This document shows positions 9,762 through 18,570 of a stretch of 64,000 nt of DNA, piece by piece. Origin of the DNA: Campylobacter lanienae NCTC 13004 (GTDB lineage: Bacteria > Campylobacterota > Campylobacteria > Campylobacterales > Campylobacteraceae); contig NZ_CP015578.1 in the NCBI RefSeq assembly GCF_002139935.1, positions 620,001 to 684,000 on the forward strand. The letters are read 5' to 3'. The notes beneath the pieces are model-generated. The model was given only the letters and a program-made list of their open reading frames with translations, was not told the DNA's origin and ran no database searches. How positions within the stretch are numbered: the first letter of the stretch is position 1; the number at the start of each line of letters is the position of its first letter. Both the position numbers and the translations under genes were made by a program.

Positions 9762-11623
9762 TAAATTACCAAAATAACACACTTTATAACTCTAAATTTG
9801 ATGATATATATTTTAATACTTATGAGCCTTTAAAAGAGTGCGAATATACCTATAGTAGTGCCTTAGATGAGGTAGATAAAGATGAAATTGTGGTGGCTGA
9901 GGCTGGATTTGGTGCGGGGCTAAATCTCTTTTGTACTCTTAAAAAGTTTAAAACTCTAAATAAAAAGAGCCTACACTATATCGCAGTTGAAAAGTATCCA
10001 TTTACTAAAGATGAGTTAAATACTATCTATAGTGATCTTGGGCTTGATGGTGCTATATATGGGGAGTTTTTGGATAGTTATTATATTATCCCAAATTCTC
10101 TTTTAAGGATTAATTTAGACTCAAATATCACTATTGATATATATTTTGGTGATATTTTGGAGTTTTTAGATGAGTGTGATTTTAGGGCTGATATATGGTA
10201 TTTAGATGGTTTTGCCCCTAGCAAAAATCCGCAAATGTGGAGCGAAGAGTTCATATCAAATTTAGCCGCTTATTCTAACAAAAATGCGATTATCAGGAGT
10301 TTTAGCACTGCTAGATTTGTGCGTGATAGGCTTAGTCAAAATGGATTTGAGATATATAAATTAAAGGGCTATCATAAAAAGCGAGAGATGTTAAAAGCGA
10401 TCTGTATAACTCCAAAATCTAAGATAAAAAAGCAAATTTGGTTTGATCCACCAACTATCACAAAGCCTAATAGAGTTTTGGTAGTTGGTGCTGGTATAGC
10501 TGGATTATCCATAGCGACTATGCTTCAAAATGCTGGATTTGAAGTAGTCGTAGCTGAGAGCAAAGACCAAGCCGCCGCCGGTGCTAGCTCAAATTTGGCT
10601 GGTGTTTGTGCGCCACTCATTACACAGCCTGGGGTGGTTTTGGGTGATATGCATATTAGCTCATTTTTATTAGCTAGGCAATTTTATAGCCGTTTTGGTG
10701 GTGAGTTTGTGGATTTTTGTGGATGTGATGAGTATTTGATAAATGGTAAAATGCTTAGTAAATTCAACCACAAAAGCGAATTTTTTACAATTAGTAGCGA
10801 TAAATATCCTAAGGCAAATATAAGCCTAGCTATGCAAATTATGCCTAAAAATCTCTGCCAAAACCTAGCTAAGGAGCTTGATATACTCTATAATCACGAA
10901 GTAAAATCGCTTAAACGCCTTGGTAGTGGCTATGAGATTGGCTTTGATGGACTAAATGGGGTTAGGGCGGATTTGGTGATTTTTGCTAATGGAAATGGGG
11001 CTATGGAGCTTTTTATAAGTGAGTTTAATGATCCATATATGCAACTTAGCAGCGTTCGTGGGCAGACTACGATGGTAAGTGAGTTTATAAATCTCAATAG
11101 ACCACTTAGCGCTAGGGGATATATCACAAAGGCGATTAATAAAATTCAGCTAATAGGTGCTAGTTACGCTAGGGGTGATGAGTATGCCTTGCCTAGGGAT
11201 AGTGATGATGAGTCAAATTTGGCTTTGGTAAGTGAGTTTATAGATGGTAAAAATATAGATATAATTGGCTCAAATGTTGGATTTAGGGGTTATAGCGGGG
11301 ATAGATTTCCTATAATTGGCGGGATACATAATGCTAGTGAGTATATGCGAATTTATAGCTCGCTCTTATGGACAAAGGCTAAATCAACTCACCAAAATCC
11401 GATATACCATCCAAATATTTTGATATCAGCAGCTCACGGATCAAGGGGGCTTAGCACTGGAATTTTGGGGGCTAATATGCTATTAGATATGGTTTTGGGG
11501 CGTCAAATTTGCGTTAAAAAGAGCATAATCAATGCTCTAAATCCATCAAGATTTCTAATTAGAAAACTAAAAAAAGGCTTAGTAAAATCAAGTAGCGAAA
11601 ATAATAAGCTAAGTCAATTATAA
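9758..11623 (+). CDS. mnmC: Bifunctional tRNA 5-methylaminomethyl-2-thiouridine biosynthesis protein MnmC
   Basis: 621 residues with two enzymes fused. The N-terminal half (about 1-225) is an SAM-dependent methyltransferase with EAGFGAGLN and DIWYLDGFAPSKNPQMW. The C-terminal half (from about 240) is an FAD-dependent oxidoreductase with the dinucleotide loop VVGAGIAGLSIATML. Together they complete the mnm5 modification of U34 in certain tRNAs. Length and order match the family. It overlaps the amidase by 4 bases (ATGA). Confidence 0.95.
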   Translation: MINYQNNTLYNSKFDDIYFNTYEPLKECEYTYSSALDEVDKDEIVVAEAGFGAGLNLFCTLKKFKTLNKKSLHYIAVEKYPFTKDELNTIYSDLGLDGAIYGEFLDSYYIIPNSLLRINLDSNITIDIYFGDILEFLDECDFRADIWYLDGFAPSKNPQMWSEEFISNLAAYSNKNAIIRSFSTARFVRDRLSQNGFEIYKLKGYHKKREMLKAICITPKSKIKKQIWFDPPTITKPNRVLVVGAGIAGLSIATMLQNAGFEVVVAESKDQAAAGASSNLAGVCAPLITQPGVVLGDMHISSFLLARQFYSRFGGEFVDFCGCDEYLINGKMLSKFNHKSEFFTISSDKYPKANISLAMQIMPKNLCQNLAKELDILYNHEVKSLKRLGSGYEIGFDGLNGVRADLVIFANGNGAMELFISEFNDPYMQLSSVRGQTTMVSEFINLNRPLSARGYITKAINKIQLIGASYARGDEYALPRDSDDESNLALVSEFIDGKNIDIIGSNVGFRGYSGDRFPIIGGIHNASEYMRIYSSLLWTKAKSTHQNPIYHPNILISAAHGSRGLSTGILGANMLLDMVLGRQICVKKSIINALNPSRFLIRKLKKGLVKSSSENNKLSQL

Positions 11624-11662
11624 ATTTAGTTAAAATTACCAAAAGCTTATAAAAGGATTAAA

Positions 11663-12178
11663 ATGTATTGGCAAGATACGCAAATAGCAGTTGTGGAGTG
11701 CGATGGTAGGTTTTTTGCTTTAAATGGCTGGAATGATGAGTGCTTTGATAGATGCTGGGAGTGTTCTAGCAAGGATGGCAAGAGATTTGATAGCATTGTA
11801 GGCGATGAGACATATAGAATTTGGTGTGATGAAAATGGCGTTAGGTTGGAGCCAAACTGCTTTGGCGCTAAGGATAGTATAGAGTATATGTATAAGGTTT
11901 TGGTGCCGTATTCTGGGGCGGCAAATAGCGTAAATGGCGAGATTTTACGAGCTGTTTTAGCTATAGAAAATGGCGAGTCATATAGAAGTGGAGCTATAAA
12001 ATTTATAAATTCACATATAGATAATAGTGAGATTTTAACTCTTTTAGGCTCTTTAAAAGATGGCGATATGAGTAAATTTAGTGAGTTTAAAAGTATGGTC
12101 GAGAGCCATATCTATGCTAAGTTTTTGGCAAATGAATTTATAGATAATTTTGTTGATTTTGAAGATTTGGCAGATTGA
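11663..12178 (+). CDS. Conserved hypothetical protein with N-terminal cysteine cluster
   Basis: 171 residues, function not recognised. The N-terminal third has cysteines at about positions 13, 27, 31, 34, 55 and 66, including CFDRCWEC, suggesting a bound metal or structural disulfides; the C-terminal half is helical and acidic with no cysteine. There is no signal peptide or membrane segment. An AAAGGA-type ribosome site precedes the ATG. It is separated from mnmC by 39 bases and runs convergent to the dynamin genes, ending 8 bases before them. It is a full-length frame with codon use like its neighbours, so it is likely a real gene. Confidence 0.75.
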   Translation: MYWQDTQIAVVECDGRFFALNGWNDECFDRCWECSSKDGKRFDSIVGDETYRIWCDENGVRLEPNCFGAKDSIEYMYKVLVPYSGAANSVNGEILRAVLAIENGESYRSGAIKFINSHIDNSEILTLLGSLKDGDMSKFSEFKSMVESHIYAKFLANEFIDNFVDFEDLAD

Positions 12179-12186
12179 CTCTGCCA
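12168..12186. terminator. Small hairpin between convergent genes
   Basis: A perfect 7-bp inverted repeat TGGCAGA/TCTGCCA with a 5-base loop spans the stop codon of the hypothetical gene and reaches the edge of the convergent dynamin gene. No T-run follows on either side, so its action as a terminator is only possible. Confidence 0.35.
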
Positions 12187-13986
12187 TCAAGACCAGCTAA
12201 AACTGCTAAGCTCATCAAGATCGCCTTTATATTTAGCTTTTAATGAGTTTATGTAGGTTTGGTTTTTATCCATTAATTGCTCTGTTTGGGCTTGGAGTGA
12301 GTTTATGAATTTGGTGATAAATGTGGAGTTACCAGTAAATTCACTCTCAAATTCATAGTAACTTAACTCATTTAAGATTCTCTCATTTATCTCACTAAGT
12401 CTAGGATAATAGAGGCTAAAAGCAAGTGGGTCAGACTCATAATCTTTGCTACTTTTTTCACATTTTTGGGCGATGAAATTTACACTTAATCTAATTGCGT
12501 TTTGATAGTTAGCACTAACTTTGATAAATACTCTTTCAAAAAATAGCTCTAAATTTGAAAATTTAGCCAAAAATAGAGTTTCAATATCGCTTAAAAATAG
12601 AGAATAAACCTCACTTGAAAATTTGCGAATATCAGCAAATAGTAGATCTGAGTGGAGTGGGTCAGATTTTCTAAGGCTTTCATATTTGGCTTTATAGCGA
12701 AGTGTTAGCTCTTTTAACTCATCAAAAATAGCTTGTAAATCAGCTAGGATTTCGCTTTGAAATTCGCTTAAATCTCGCTTAAATTTCTTAAATATCTTGG
12801 TAAATTTCTCATCGTTATAGATTAGTTTAGCCAAAATTTCATCTATATCTAAACTAACTCTTTCATACTCAATTTTCTCAAAGCTATTTTTATTTAAAAA
12901 GCCGGTTTTTTCTTTATAATAGGCGGATTTTTGGTTTTTTAAAGCGGAGTTAATCTTATTTGCGATTAGGGCGGCATTTTGTTTGATAGCTTCAAAAAAT
13001 ATCTCAAATTTAGAGTTATAGCTCTCTTTTAGCTCGCTAAATTTGAGATTGGTTTTGTTTTGAAATTTAGTGAAAATATCTGAAATTTCATCTAAGATAT
13101 TGATGAAATTTAAATTTTGATTTTGTGATGAGAGGAGTATCTCTTGCGAAGTTGCTTTGATAAAATCCTCTTTTGTGTTTGCTATTTTATTTAGGAATTT
13201 AAAGACCGCTTCAAATCCACTATCGCCGCTATTTTCTCTTTGGAGTTTAGCTGAGATGGCCTCAACAGAGCTAAAATAATTGCTATATGTGAGATTGGCG
13301 TGGGCTAAAACTCTAGTTATCTCATCGCTACTTAATTTATCTTTTTGGTTTAATAGGGCAATTGCGTTTTGTTTTAGGCTATTTGGGATGAGAGTTAGCT
13401 CATCTAGCTCACTTTTTCTAGCGGCATTATCGATTAAGCTAATCCAAATTAAAGCTACGGCTTCTTTTAATATCATTTTAGTCTCATTGGTATCAGCGTC
13501 GCTTCTTGAATTTAGCCCAGGGGTATCGATGAAACTTATCTTTTTAAGTAGTTCATTTGGTGCGTAAATTGTGAGATTTTTGACATCTTTTAGGGCGTGG
13601 CGTTGATCTACAAAGGCACTTAGCTCATCTATATTTTTATACTCATCTCTACCATCATTGTGTAGAATTTTAAGCATATAATTTGGTGCGTACTTGATAA
13701 ATGTAGGCTTAGCGGTTACTGGCACAACCCCAGTTGGTAATATATCAGCACCTAAAAGTGCGTTTAAAAAGCTTGATTTCCCGCTACTAAACTGCCCGAC
13801 AATCGCTACAAGCGGTGGTTCGTGGCTTAGTAGGCTAAGGAAGTTTAATCTCTCGATTAGCTCCTTACTAGGGTGAAATTTCGGCTCACAAATAAAAGCA
13901 CAAAATCTCTCAAATTCACCTAAAAATCCATCATCAAAGCTGATTTGATATACTCTTTTATACTCTTTTATAAACTCTTTTAGCAT
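12187..13986 (-). CDS. Dynamin-like GTPase, second of a pair
   Basis: 599-residue large GTPase of the bacterial dynamin superfamily. G1 is GQFSSGKSS (64-72), G3 is DTPGLNS (154-160) and G4 is NQKD (about 213-216); the remainder is long helices typical of the bundle and trunk. No transmembrane segment is obvious, so membrane contact would be through a tip region. In C. jejuni two adjacent dynamin-like proteins (Cj0411/Cj0412) assemble into a membrane-tethering complex; this gene and the one before it overlap by 7 bases and are the likely counterparts. Role in the cell (membrane fusion, tethering or repair) is inferred from that family. Confidence 0.88.
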   Translation of the reverse strand: MLKEFIKEYKRVYQISFDDGFLGEFERFCAFICEPKFHPSKELIERLNFLSLLSHEPPLVAIVGQFSSGKSSFLNALLGADILPTGVVPVTAKPTFIKYAPNYMLKILHNDGRDEYKNIDELSAFVDQRHALKDVKNLTIYAPNELLKKISFIDTPGLNSRSDADTNETKMILKEAVALIWISLIDNAARKSELDELTLIPNSLKQNAIALLNQKDKLSSDEITRVLAHANLTYSNYFSSVEAISAKLQRENSGDSGFEAVFKFLNKIANTKEDFIKATSQEILLSSQNQNLNFINILDEISDIFTKFQNKTNLKFSELKESYNSKFEIFFEAIKQNAALIANKINSALKNQKSAYYKEKTGFLNKNSFEKIEYERVSLDIDEILAKLIYNDEKFTKIFKKFKRDLSEFQSEILADLQAIFDELKELTLRYKAKYESLRKSDPLHSDLLFADIRKFSSEVYSLFLSDIETLFLAKFSNLELFFERVFIKVSANYQNAIRLSVNFIAQKCEKSSKDYESDPLAFSLYYPRLSEINERILNELSYYEFESEFTGNSTFITKFINSLQAQTEQLMDKNQTYINSLKAKYKGDLDELSSFSWS

Positions 13987-16058
13987 AGCTCTATCCTATT
14001 TTTGATCTCTTGGCATTGCGATATTTTGGTATCTATATCGGTTATTAATTGCTCTTTGTCTTTGATATTTTCAAAGGCTGATTTGGCTAGTTTGTTTATC
14101 TGTTCTTCTTTGGTTTGTAGATGCTCTCTCATAGCGTTTAACTCAAATTTAATACCATTTATATACTCGTTTGTACAAGCACTAGCTAGTTTGCTAAGTT
14201 GGTTTGGTAGATTTAAACTCACTATAAAATCATCAAAAATTTTGATTAAATTAGCCCCTATAATCTCAATATTTTTATCATTTTTTATAGCTTTATTTAC
14301 ATCGCTATTTAAAATTTCGTAGTTGATTTTAGGTAGATTTTGGTCTATATAGCCCCTAATATCTGGCAGATTCAAATTCGCATTTTTCGCCCCAAGTTTT
14401 AGCTCTAAAATTTTATTAGCAGAGTCAATATCCTTGCTGATTTGTTGCTTAAAATCTCTGAAAAAATCTATAAAAGAGTCATTAAAACCACTCTCTATAA
14501 TCACTCCAAGTCTAGCGGTATCTAGCTTGATTTTTTTATTTGTGGCGTATTTGACATCGCTGATTACTCTATCTTTGATTTTAGCGCTTATGGATTTTAG
14601 GGTTGCGTTGCTATTTTCGTTATCATAATTTAATCTTTTAAGTAGATTTTCAAGTTCGCTATTTATACTATTTGTGGCACTGCTTATCTCATCTATCTCA
14701 TTTTGGAGTGATTTGACAAGCTCTTTGGCTGTGGAGGTATCTGAAGTTAGGGCTGTTTTTTGTGCTTTTAGATCATCTTCTATTAAATTTGCGATATTTA
14801 AAAGCTCTTTTTTGTAGTTATCGATAATTAGGGTTGCCTTTTTAGAATTTGAGCCAAAAAAGCTCTCATAAAGATAGCTTTTTAGCTCATCTATTCCGAT
14901 ATTTTTAATCGCTGAAATGGTAAAAAACTTCGTCTCATCAGCCAAGCTTTCATCAAACCCACACTCACTAAGCTCGGTTTTTATGCTATTTTTGGTGTAG
15001 TTTAAAACCTCTTTTATATCATTTGGGCTAAGCTTATCAATGTGCGTAAGAGCGATGATTAGGCCTGCGCTTTTACCATTTTTTAGAGTATTTACTATAA
15101 ATGCCATATCTTTTTTTGTTGCGCTTTGACTAGCGTTCATTAAATGAAGTGTAAAATCGCTTTGACTCATATAATTAGCTGTTAAAATCTCACGCAATAC
15201 CACCGCATCATCAAGGCCAGGAGTATCAACTATATCAATTCCATCTTTTAAAATATCTAATTTAATCCCCAAAATCACCTCTTTAACCATCTTGCTAATC
15301 TCATTAGAAGCTGTCGTGTAGGACTTTAGCTCATCTATTGGGATGATTTTGTCTTTTAGGATTTTTGGTTCTAAATCCATCGATTTTAGCTCCTCAGGCG
15401 ACCAGAAACATACTTTGGCAAATTCATCTTCGCTATATGTTAAGACACTTAAATTCGCCGTTTCAGGGATATTAGATGCGCCTAGAATTTTCTTATTCAT
15501 CAAAGCGTTTAAAGTGCTACTTTTACCAGCGTTGATAACTCCAGTAACTGCTATTTTAAATTTAGAGTTATTGGCGCTATCATAGGCGTTTTTTAGCCTT
15601 TGGCTAAGATCTTTAAGATTAAATTCGCTTAGAATTTTATGGATCTCATTTAGCGTGTGAAGATTTTTGTGAAAGGGTTGAGCAGTAGCCTCACTGATAT
15701 CTTTAAAATCAAGCTCAAGAGAGTTTATAAACTCACTTATTAAAGTGTAGCCACTAAAATCTATAATATCATTTTTAGCTAATTCATTAAGCCCAGCTAA
15801 AACTTTGTTAATATCTATTTTTAGGGCTTTTATAGCATTTAATATACCTACTTGGCTAAGCTCTACGCTATACTCATTTAGATTTAAATTTGCTCTATCA
15901 AAGATGGATTTTAAGCTATCTAATTTAATCAATCTATCATAATTTCGTGGATTTATACAAAGTATTATCGCCGCTTCATCGCTATTAAATTCACTTAGGT
16001 GATTCCCATCTACATATAGGGTTTTAACTCCCCAAATTTGCTCTAATATCTTAATCAT
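13980..16058 (-). CDS. Dynamin-like GTPase, first of a pair
   Basis: 692 residues. An N-terminal helical region of about 165 residues precedes the GTPase domain: G1 GVINAGKSS (173-181), G3 DTPGLDD (near 277) and G4 THID (near 340). Long helices with coiled-coil character follow (about 420-690). The different N-terminal extension and the different G1 and G4 spellings show that the two neighbours are not recent duplicates, consistent with an obligate hetero-pair. It overlaps the upstream DsbB-like gene by 4 bases and the next dynamin gene by 7, so all three are probably translated together. Confidence 0.88.
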   Translation of the reverse strand: MIKILEQIWGVKTLYVDGNHLSEFNSDEAAIILCINPRNYDRLIKLDSLKSIFDRANLNLNEYSVELSQVGILNAIKALKIDINKVLAGLNELAKNDIIDFSGYTLISEFINSLELDFKDISEATAQPFHKNLHTLNEIHKILSEFNLKDLSQRLKNAYDSANNSKFKIAVTGVINAGKSSTLNALMNKKILGASNIPETANLSVLTYSEDEFAKVCFWSPEELKSMDLEPKILKDKIIPIDELKSYTTASNEISKMVKEVILGIKLDILKDGIDIVDTPGLDDAVVLREILTANYMSQSDFTLHLMNASQSATKKDMAFIVNTLKNGKSAGLIIALTHIDKLSPNDIKEVLNYTKNSIKTELSECGFDESLADETKFFTISAIKNIGIDELKSYLYESFFGSNSKKATLIIDNYKKELLNIANLIEDDLKAQKTALTSDTSTAKELVKSLQNEIDEISSATNSINSELENLLKRLNYDNENSNATLKSISAKIKDRVISDVKYATNKKIKLDTARLGVIIESGFNDSFIDFFRDFKQQISKDIDSANKILELKLGAKNANLNLPDIRGYIDQNLPKINYEILNSDVNKAIKNDKNIEIIGANLIKIFDDFIVSLNLPNQLSKLASACTNEYINGIKFELNAMREHLQTKEEQINKLAKSAFENIKDKEQLITDIDTKISQCQEIKNRIELC

Positions 16059-16639
16059 TTTTTACCTTTTAATCTTAATATCAATAAAATCAAGCCCAAA
16101 ATCAAAGCTACACTAAAAATAATAATTGAAATTTGCGCCATATTTATTAGTTTTAAACTTGGGATTAGATACCAACCATCTTGGTATAGGCTCACAAAAT
16201 AGCCTTGAATGGCATCAAGCTTAATATCAGTTGGCACCATTGGCATATCTAATCCACATTGCCCAGTTGCTTTAAATAGCGATGGCAAAATCTCGTCCCA
16301 AGCGATATTTAATTCAAATTTTGGCCTATCCAAACAGCCCTTTACGCCAAATGGATTAGAATCTAATATAGCTTGATGGATCGCATTTAATCTCAAACCT
16401 TCTAAAATCCCACAAATTACGCCATATATAAAGATCAAAAATCCAGCCATATATATCCAAATTGACTTGTAAAACAGCGCTATCAAAATCGCACCAAAGC
16501 TCGCAATCGCCATATAATAGCGTATATAAACGCATTGAACGCAAGGGCGCATATAAAAGTAATTTTGTAAAACAAAGTGCGCCACAGCCACGCAAAAAAG
16601 CATAAAAATGCCGCTAAATAGCCATAAATTTCTACTCAT
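16055..16639 (-). CDS. dsbB: DsbB-family disulfide bond formation protein
   Basis: 194-residue inner-membrane protein with four hydrophobic segments. A CVQC pair in the first periplasmic loop and a second cysteine pair in the large loop (GCLDRP ... TGQCGLD) match the redox pairs of DsbB, which reoxidises DsbA-type proteins and passes electrons to quinone. The frame is open further upstream to a TTG at 16678, but the ATG at 16639 directly precedes the first membrane segment and gives the expected length. It overlaps the downstream dynamin gene by 4 bases. It is much shorter than C. jejuni DsbI, and no dba-like partner is next to it. Confidence 0.82.
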   Translation of the reverse strand: MSRNLWLFSGIFMLFCVAVAHFVLQNYFYMRPCVQCVYIRYYMAIASFGAILIALFYKSIWIYMAGFLIFIYGVICGILEGLRLNAIHQAILDSNPFGVKGCLDRPKFELNIAWDEILPSLFKATGQCGLDMPMVPTDIKLDAIQGYFVSLYQDGWYLIPSLKLINMAQISIIIFSVALILGLILLILRLKGKK

Positions 16640-16685
16640 TAAGATACCATTTGTTTGAATTTTGATTATTATAACCAAATCTTGC

Positions 16686-16691
16686 TATAAT
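16686..16691 (+). promoter_or_regulatory. Probable -10 box for the DUF234 gene and flgS
   Basis: TATAAT in the short divergent gap between the dsbB-like gene and the DUF234 gene, 28 bases before the start at 16719. The upstream side is T/A rich, as in Campylobacter vegetative promoters. Confidence 0.5.
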
Positions 16692-16718
16692 TTTGTAAAT
16701 TTAAAAGGCTAGGATGAG

Positions 16719-17531
16719 TTGGAAACCATAAAATATCTACAATTTTATTTTGTTTTTGATAGGGTTATGAGTGGTTATGATGATATTTTTGTGGCGATTG
16801 AGTCTGAAATTTTGGATAGATTTGATAATTTTACGGATGAGTTTAGCTTTGATTATGATGAGACAAAAAGATTTTTAATGCGTCTAGCAAAGGGCGATAG
16901 AAAGAGATTTGCCACTAGTAAATATCTACCAAGACCATTAAGTAGCGCTATAATAAGCGAGCTATTGGATAAAAAATTTATTAAAATTGAGCAATCTAAG
17001 GAGATAAAACCTATTAAAAATCGCCACCAAAAGTTAAAAAAAGAGCTTAGAAGATACCAAATTCAAGATAAAATTCACTTTACAAAGCGATTTTATAGAT
17101 TTTGGTTTAGATTTATAGAGCCAAATTTAGATCTCTTAAAAAACAACCAAAAAGATATAGTGATAAATGAGATAAAAAATGAGTTTGATCACTATTGCTC
17201 ACTGGAGTTTGAGCTAGCTTGTATCGAGCTTTTATCTAAGAGTTTAAATATCCCAAAAGGGCAAATCTCAAGCTATTGGGATAGAGAAAATGAGATCGAT
17301 ATCTATGCCAATTATGATGGTTTTACCATAGTAGCAGAGGCAAAATATAAAGAGAGAAAAATATGTAAAAATATCTTAAATTTACTAATCCAAAAGTGCG
17401 AAAAATCCAAAATAAATTGGGATAAAATAGCGTTATTTTCAAAATCAGGCTTTAGCAATGAGCTTTTAGGGCTTAGGGATGATAGGGTGATTTTGTTTGA
17501 TATTGATGATTTTAAGGATCTATATGAGTGA
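16719..17531 (+). CDS. DUF234/PD-(D/E)XK-like protein
   Basis: 270 residues resembling the C-terminal part of archaeal-type ATPases (DUF234) without the ATPase domain. The N-terminal half is helical with a winged-helix look; KRFYRFWFRFIEPN in the middle is typical of DUF234. The C-terminal half has ENEIDIYANYDGFTIVAEAKYKE, i.e. Glu/Asp, then E-A-K, the core of a PD-(D/E)XK nuclease fold. Start: TTG at 16719 with AGGA just upstream; an ATG at 16714 is out of frame and stops after five codons. The end overlaps the flgS start by 8 bases. Substrate and activity are unknown. Confidence 0.7.
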   Translation: METIKYLQFYFVFDRVMSGYDDIFVAIESEILDRFDNFTDEFSFDYDETKRFLMRLAKGDRKRFATSKYLPRPLSSAIISELLDKKFIKIEQSKEIKPIKNRHQKLKKELRRYQIQDKIHFTKRFYRFWFRFIEPNLDLLKNNQKDIVINEIKNEFDHYCSLEFELACIELLSKSLNIPKGQISSYWDRENEIDIYANYDGFTIVAEAKYKERKICKNILNLLIQKCEKSKINWDKIALFSKSGFSNELLGLRDDRVILFDIDDFKDLYE

Positions 17532-18507
17532 TAAAACTAAAAGCATAGAAGATGGGCTAAAAAGCCTAATAGAACAGACATATCTAATAGAAAAAGAGTA
17601 TAAAATTCTAGGCGAATCATATGCTAATTTGCAGAAATTCACCCAAGGGATCGTAGAGAGCTTAGGTGCTTCATTGTGGGCTATTAGCACAGATGGCGAA
17701 GTGGTGTTAAGCAATGATAAAGCCAAGCAGATTATGGGAATTTTAGATAAAATTAATATGCAAAAAAGCACACAAGAGATTGAATTTGATAATAGAGTCT
17801 ATGCCATCAAAATAACTCATAGTATGAAAAATCAAATAATCCTAGCCACCGATATAACAGATGAAAAAAGAGCCGCTAGGCTCGTTTCTATGGGGGCAGT
17901 AGCGGCGCATTTATCACATGAAATCAGAAATCCCATAGGCTCGATTTCTTTGCTGACTAGCACGCTTTTAAAGCGTATTGATGAGAAAAATCGCCCATTG
18001 ATATTAGAAATTCAAAAGGCCATTTATAGAGTTGAAAGAATCATCAAAGCTACTCTTTTATTTACCAAAGGCGTCCATATAAAAGCAGTTGAGTTTAAGC
18101 TAGAAAATTTAGAAATTCTATGCCGTGAAGCTATTAATCAATATGCTTTTAGCAAGGAGATTGAGTTTAAATTTAGTGGATTTGATGGGGCTATATGCGG
18201 TGATATAGATCTGCTTGATTTGGTGTTTAGTAACTTTATATTTAATGCTATTGATGCGATTGAAGAGAGCGATGATGAGATTGGGAGCGTGAGTTTGGAG
18301 CATAAATTTGAGAATGGATCGCACCATTTTTATATCAGTGATAGTGGGGTGAAATTGCCTAGTGATGCGATATTTGAGCCTTTTAAGACAACAAAATTAA
18401 AAGGCAATGGCCTTGGCCTAGCTCTAAGTTTGGAGATTATCAATGCACACAAAGGCTCTGTATCAGTCCAAAGTGAGCCTAAAATTTTTACAATAACTAT
18501 CCCTTAA
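17524..18507 (+). CDS. flgS: Flagellar sensor histidine kinase FlgS
   Basis: 327-residue soluble kinase. An N-terminal coiled coil leads into a small PAS-like region (about 45-110), then the phosphoacceptor box HLSHEIRNP with His132, and an ATPase domain with NFIFNAIDAIEES and GNGLGLALSLEII. FlgS phosphorylates FlgR, which activates sigma-54 to transcribe rod and hook genes in Campylobacter; the sigma-54-type promoters reported below in this window would be its downstream targets. Start: ATG at 17524 with AAGGA five bases upstream. flgR is not in the window. There are no membrane segments, as expected for FlgS. Confidence 0.88.
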   Translation: MSDKTKSIEDGLKSLIEQTYLIEKEYKILGESYANLQKFTQGIVESLGASLWAISTDGEVVLSNDKAKQIMGILDKINMQKSTQEIEFDNRVYAIKITHSMKNQIILATDITDEKRAARLVSMGAVAAHLSHEIRNPIGSISLLTSTLLKRIDEKNRPLILEIQKAIYRVERIIKATLLFTKGVHIKAVEFKLENLEILCREAINQYAFSKEIEFKFSGFDGAICGDIDLLDLVFSNFIFNAIDAIEESDDEIGSVSLEHKFENGSHHFYISDSGVKLPSDAIFEPFKTTKLKGNGLGLALSLEIINAHKGSVSVQSEPKIFTITIP

Positions 18508-18570
18508 AATTATATTTTAAGTAAATTTAGTGTAAATTTGTCAAATTTAATTTATTATAAGGATTATTTA

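Noticed and set aside
11663-12178. CFDRCWEC as a radical SAM cluster
   Set aside because: The spacing C-x3-C-x2-C matches, but the protein is only 171 residues and lacks a SAM barrel.
16714-16731. ATG just before the DUF234 gene
   Set aside because: It is out of frame and meets a stop after five codons.
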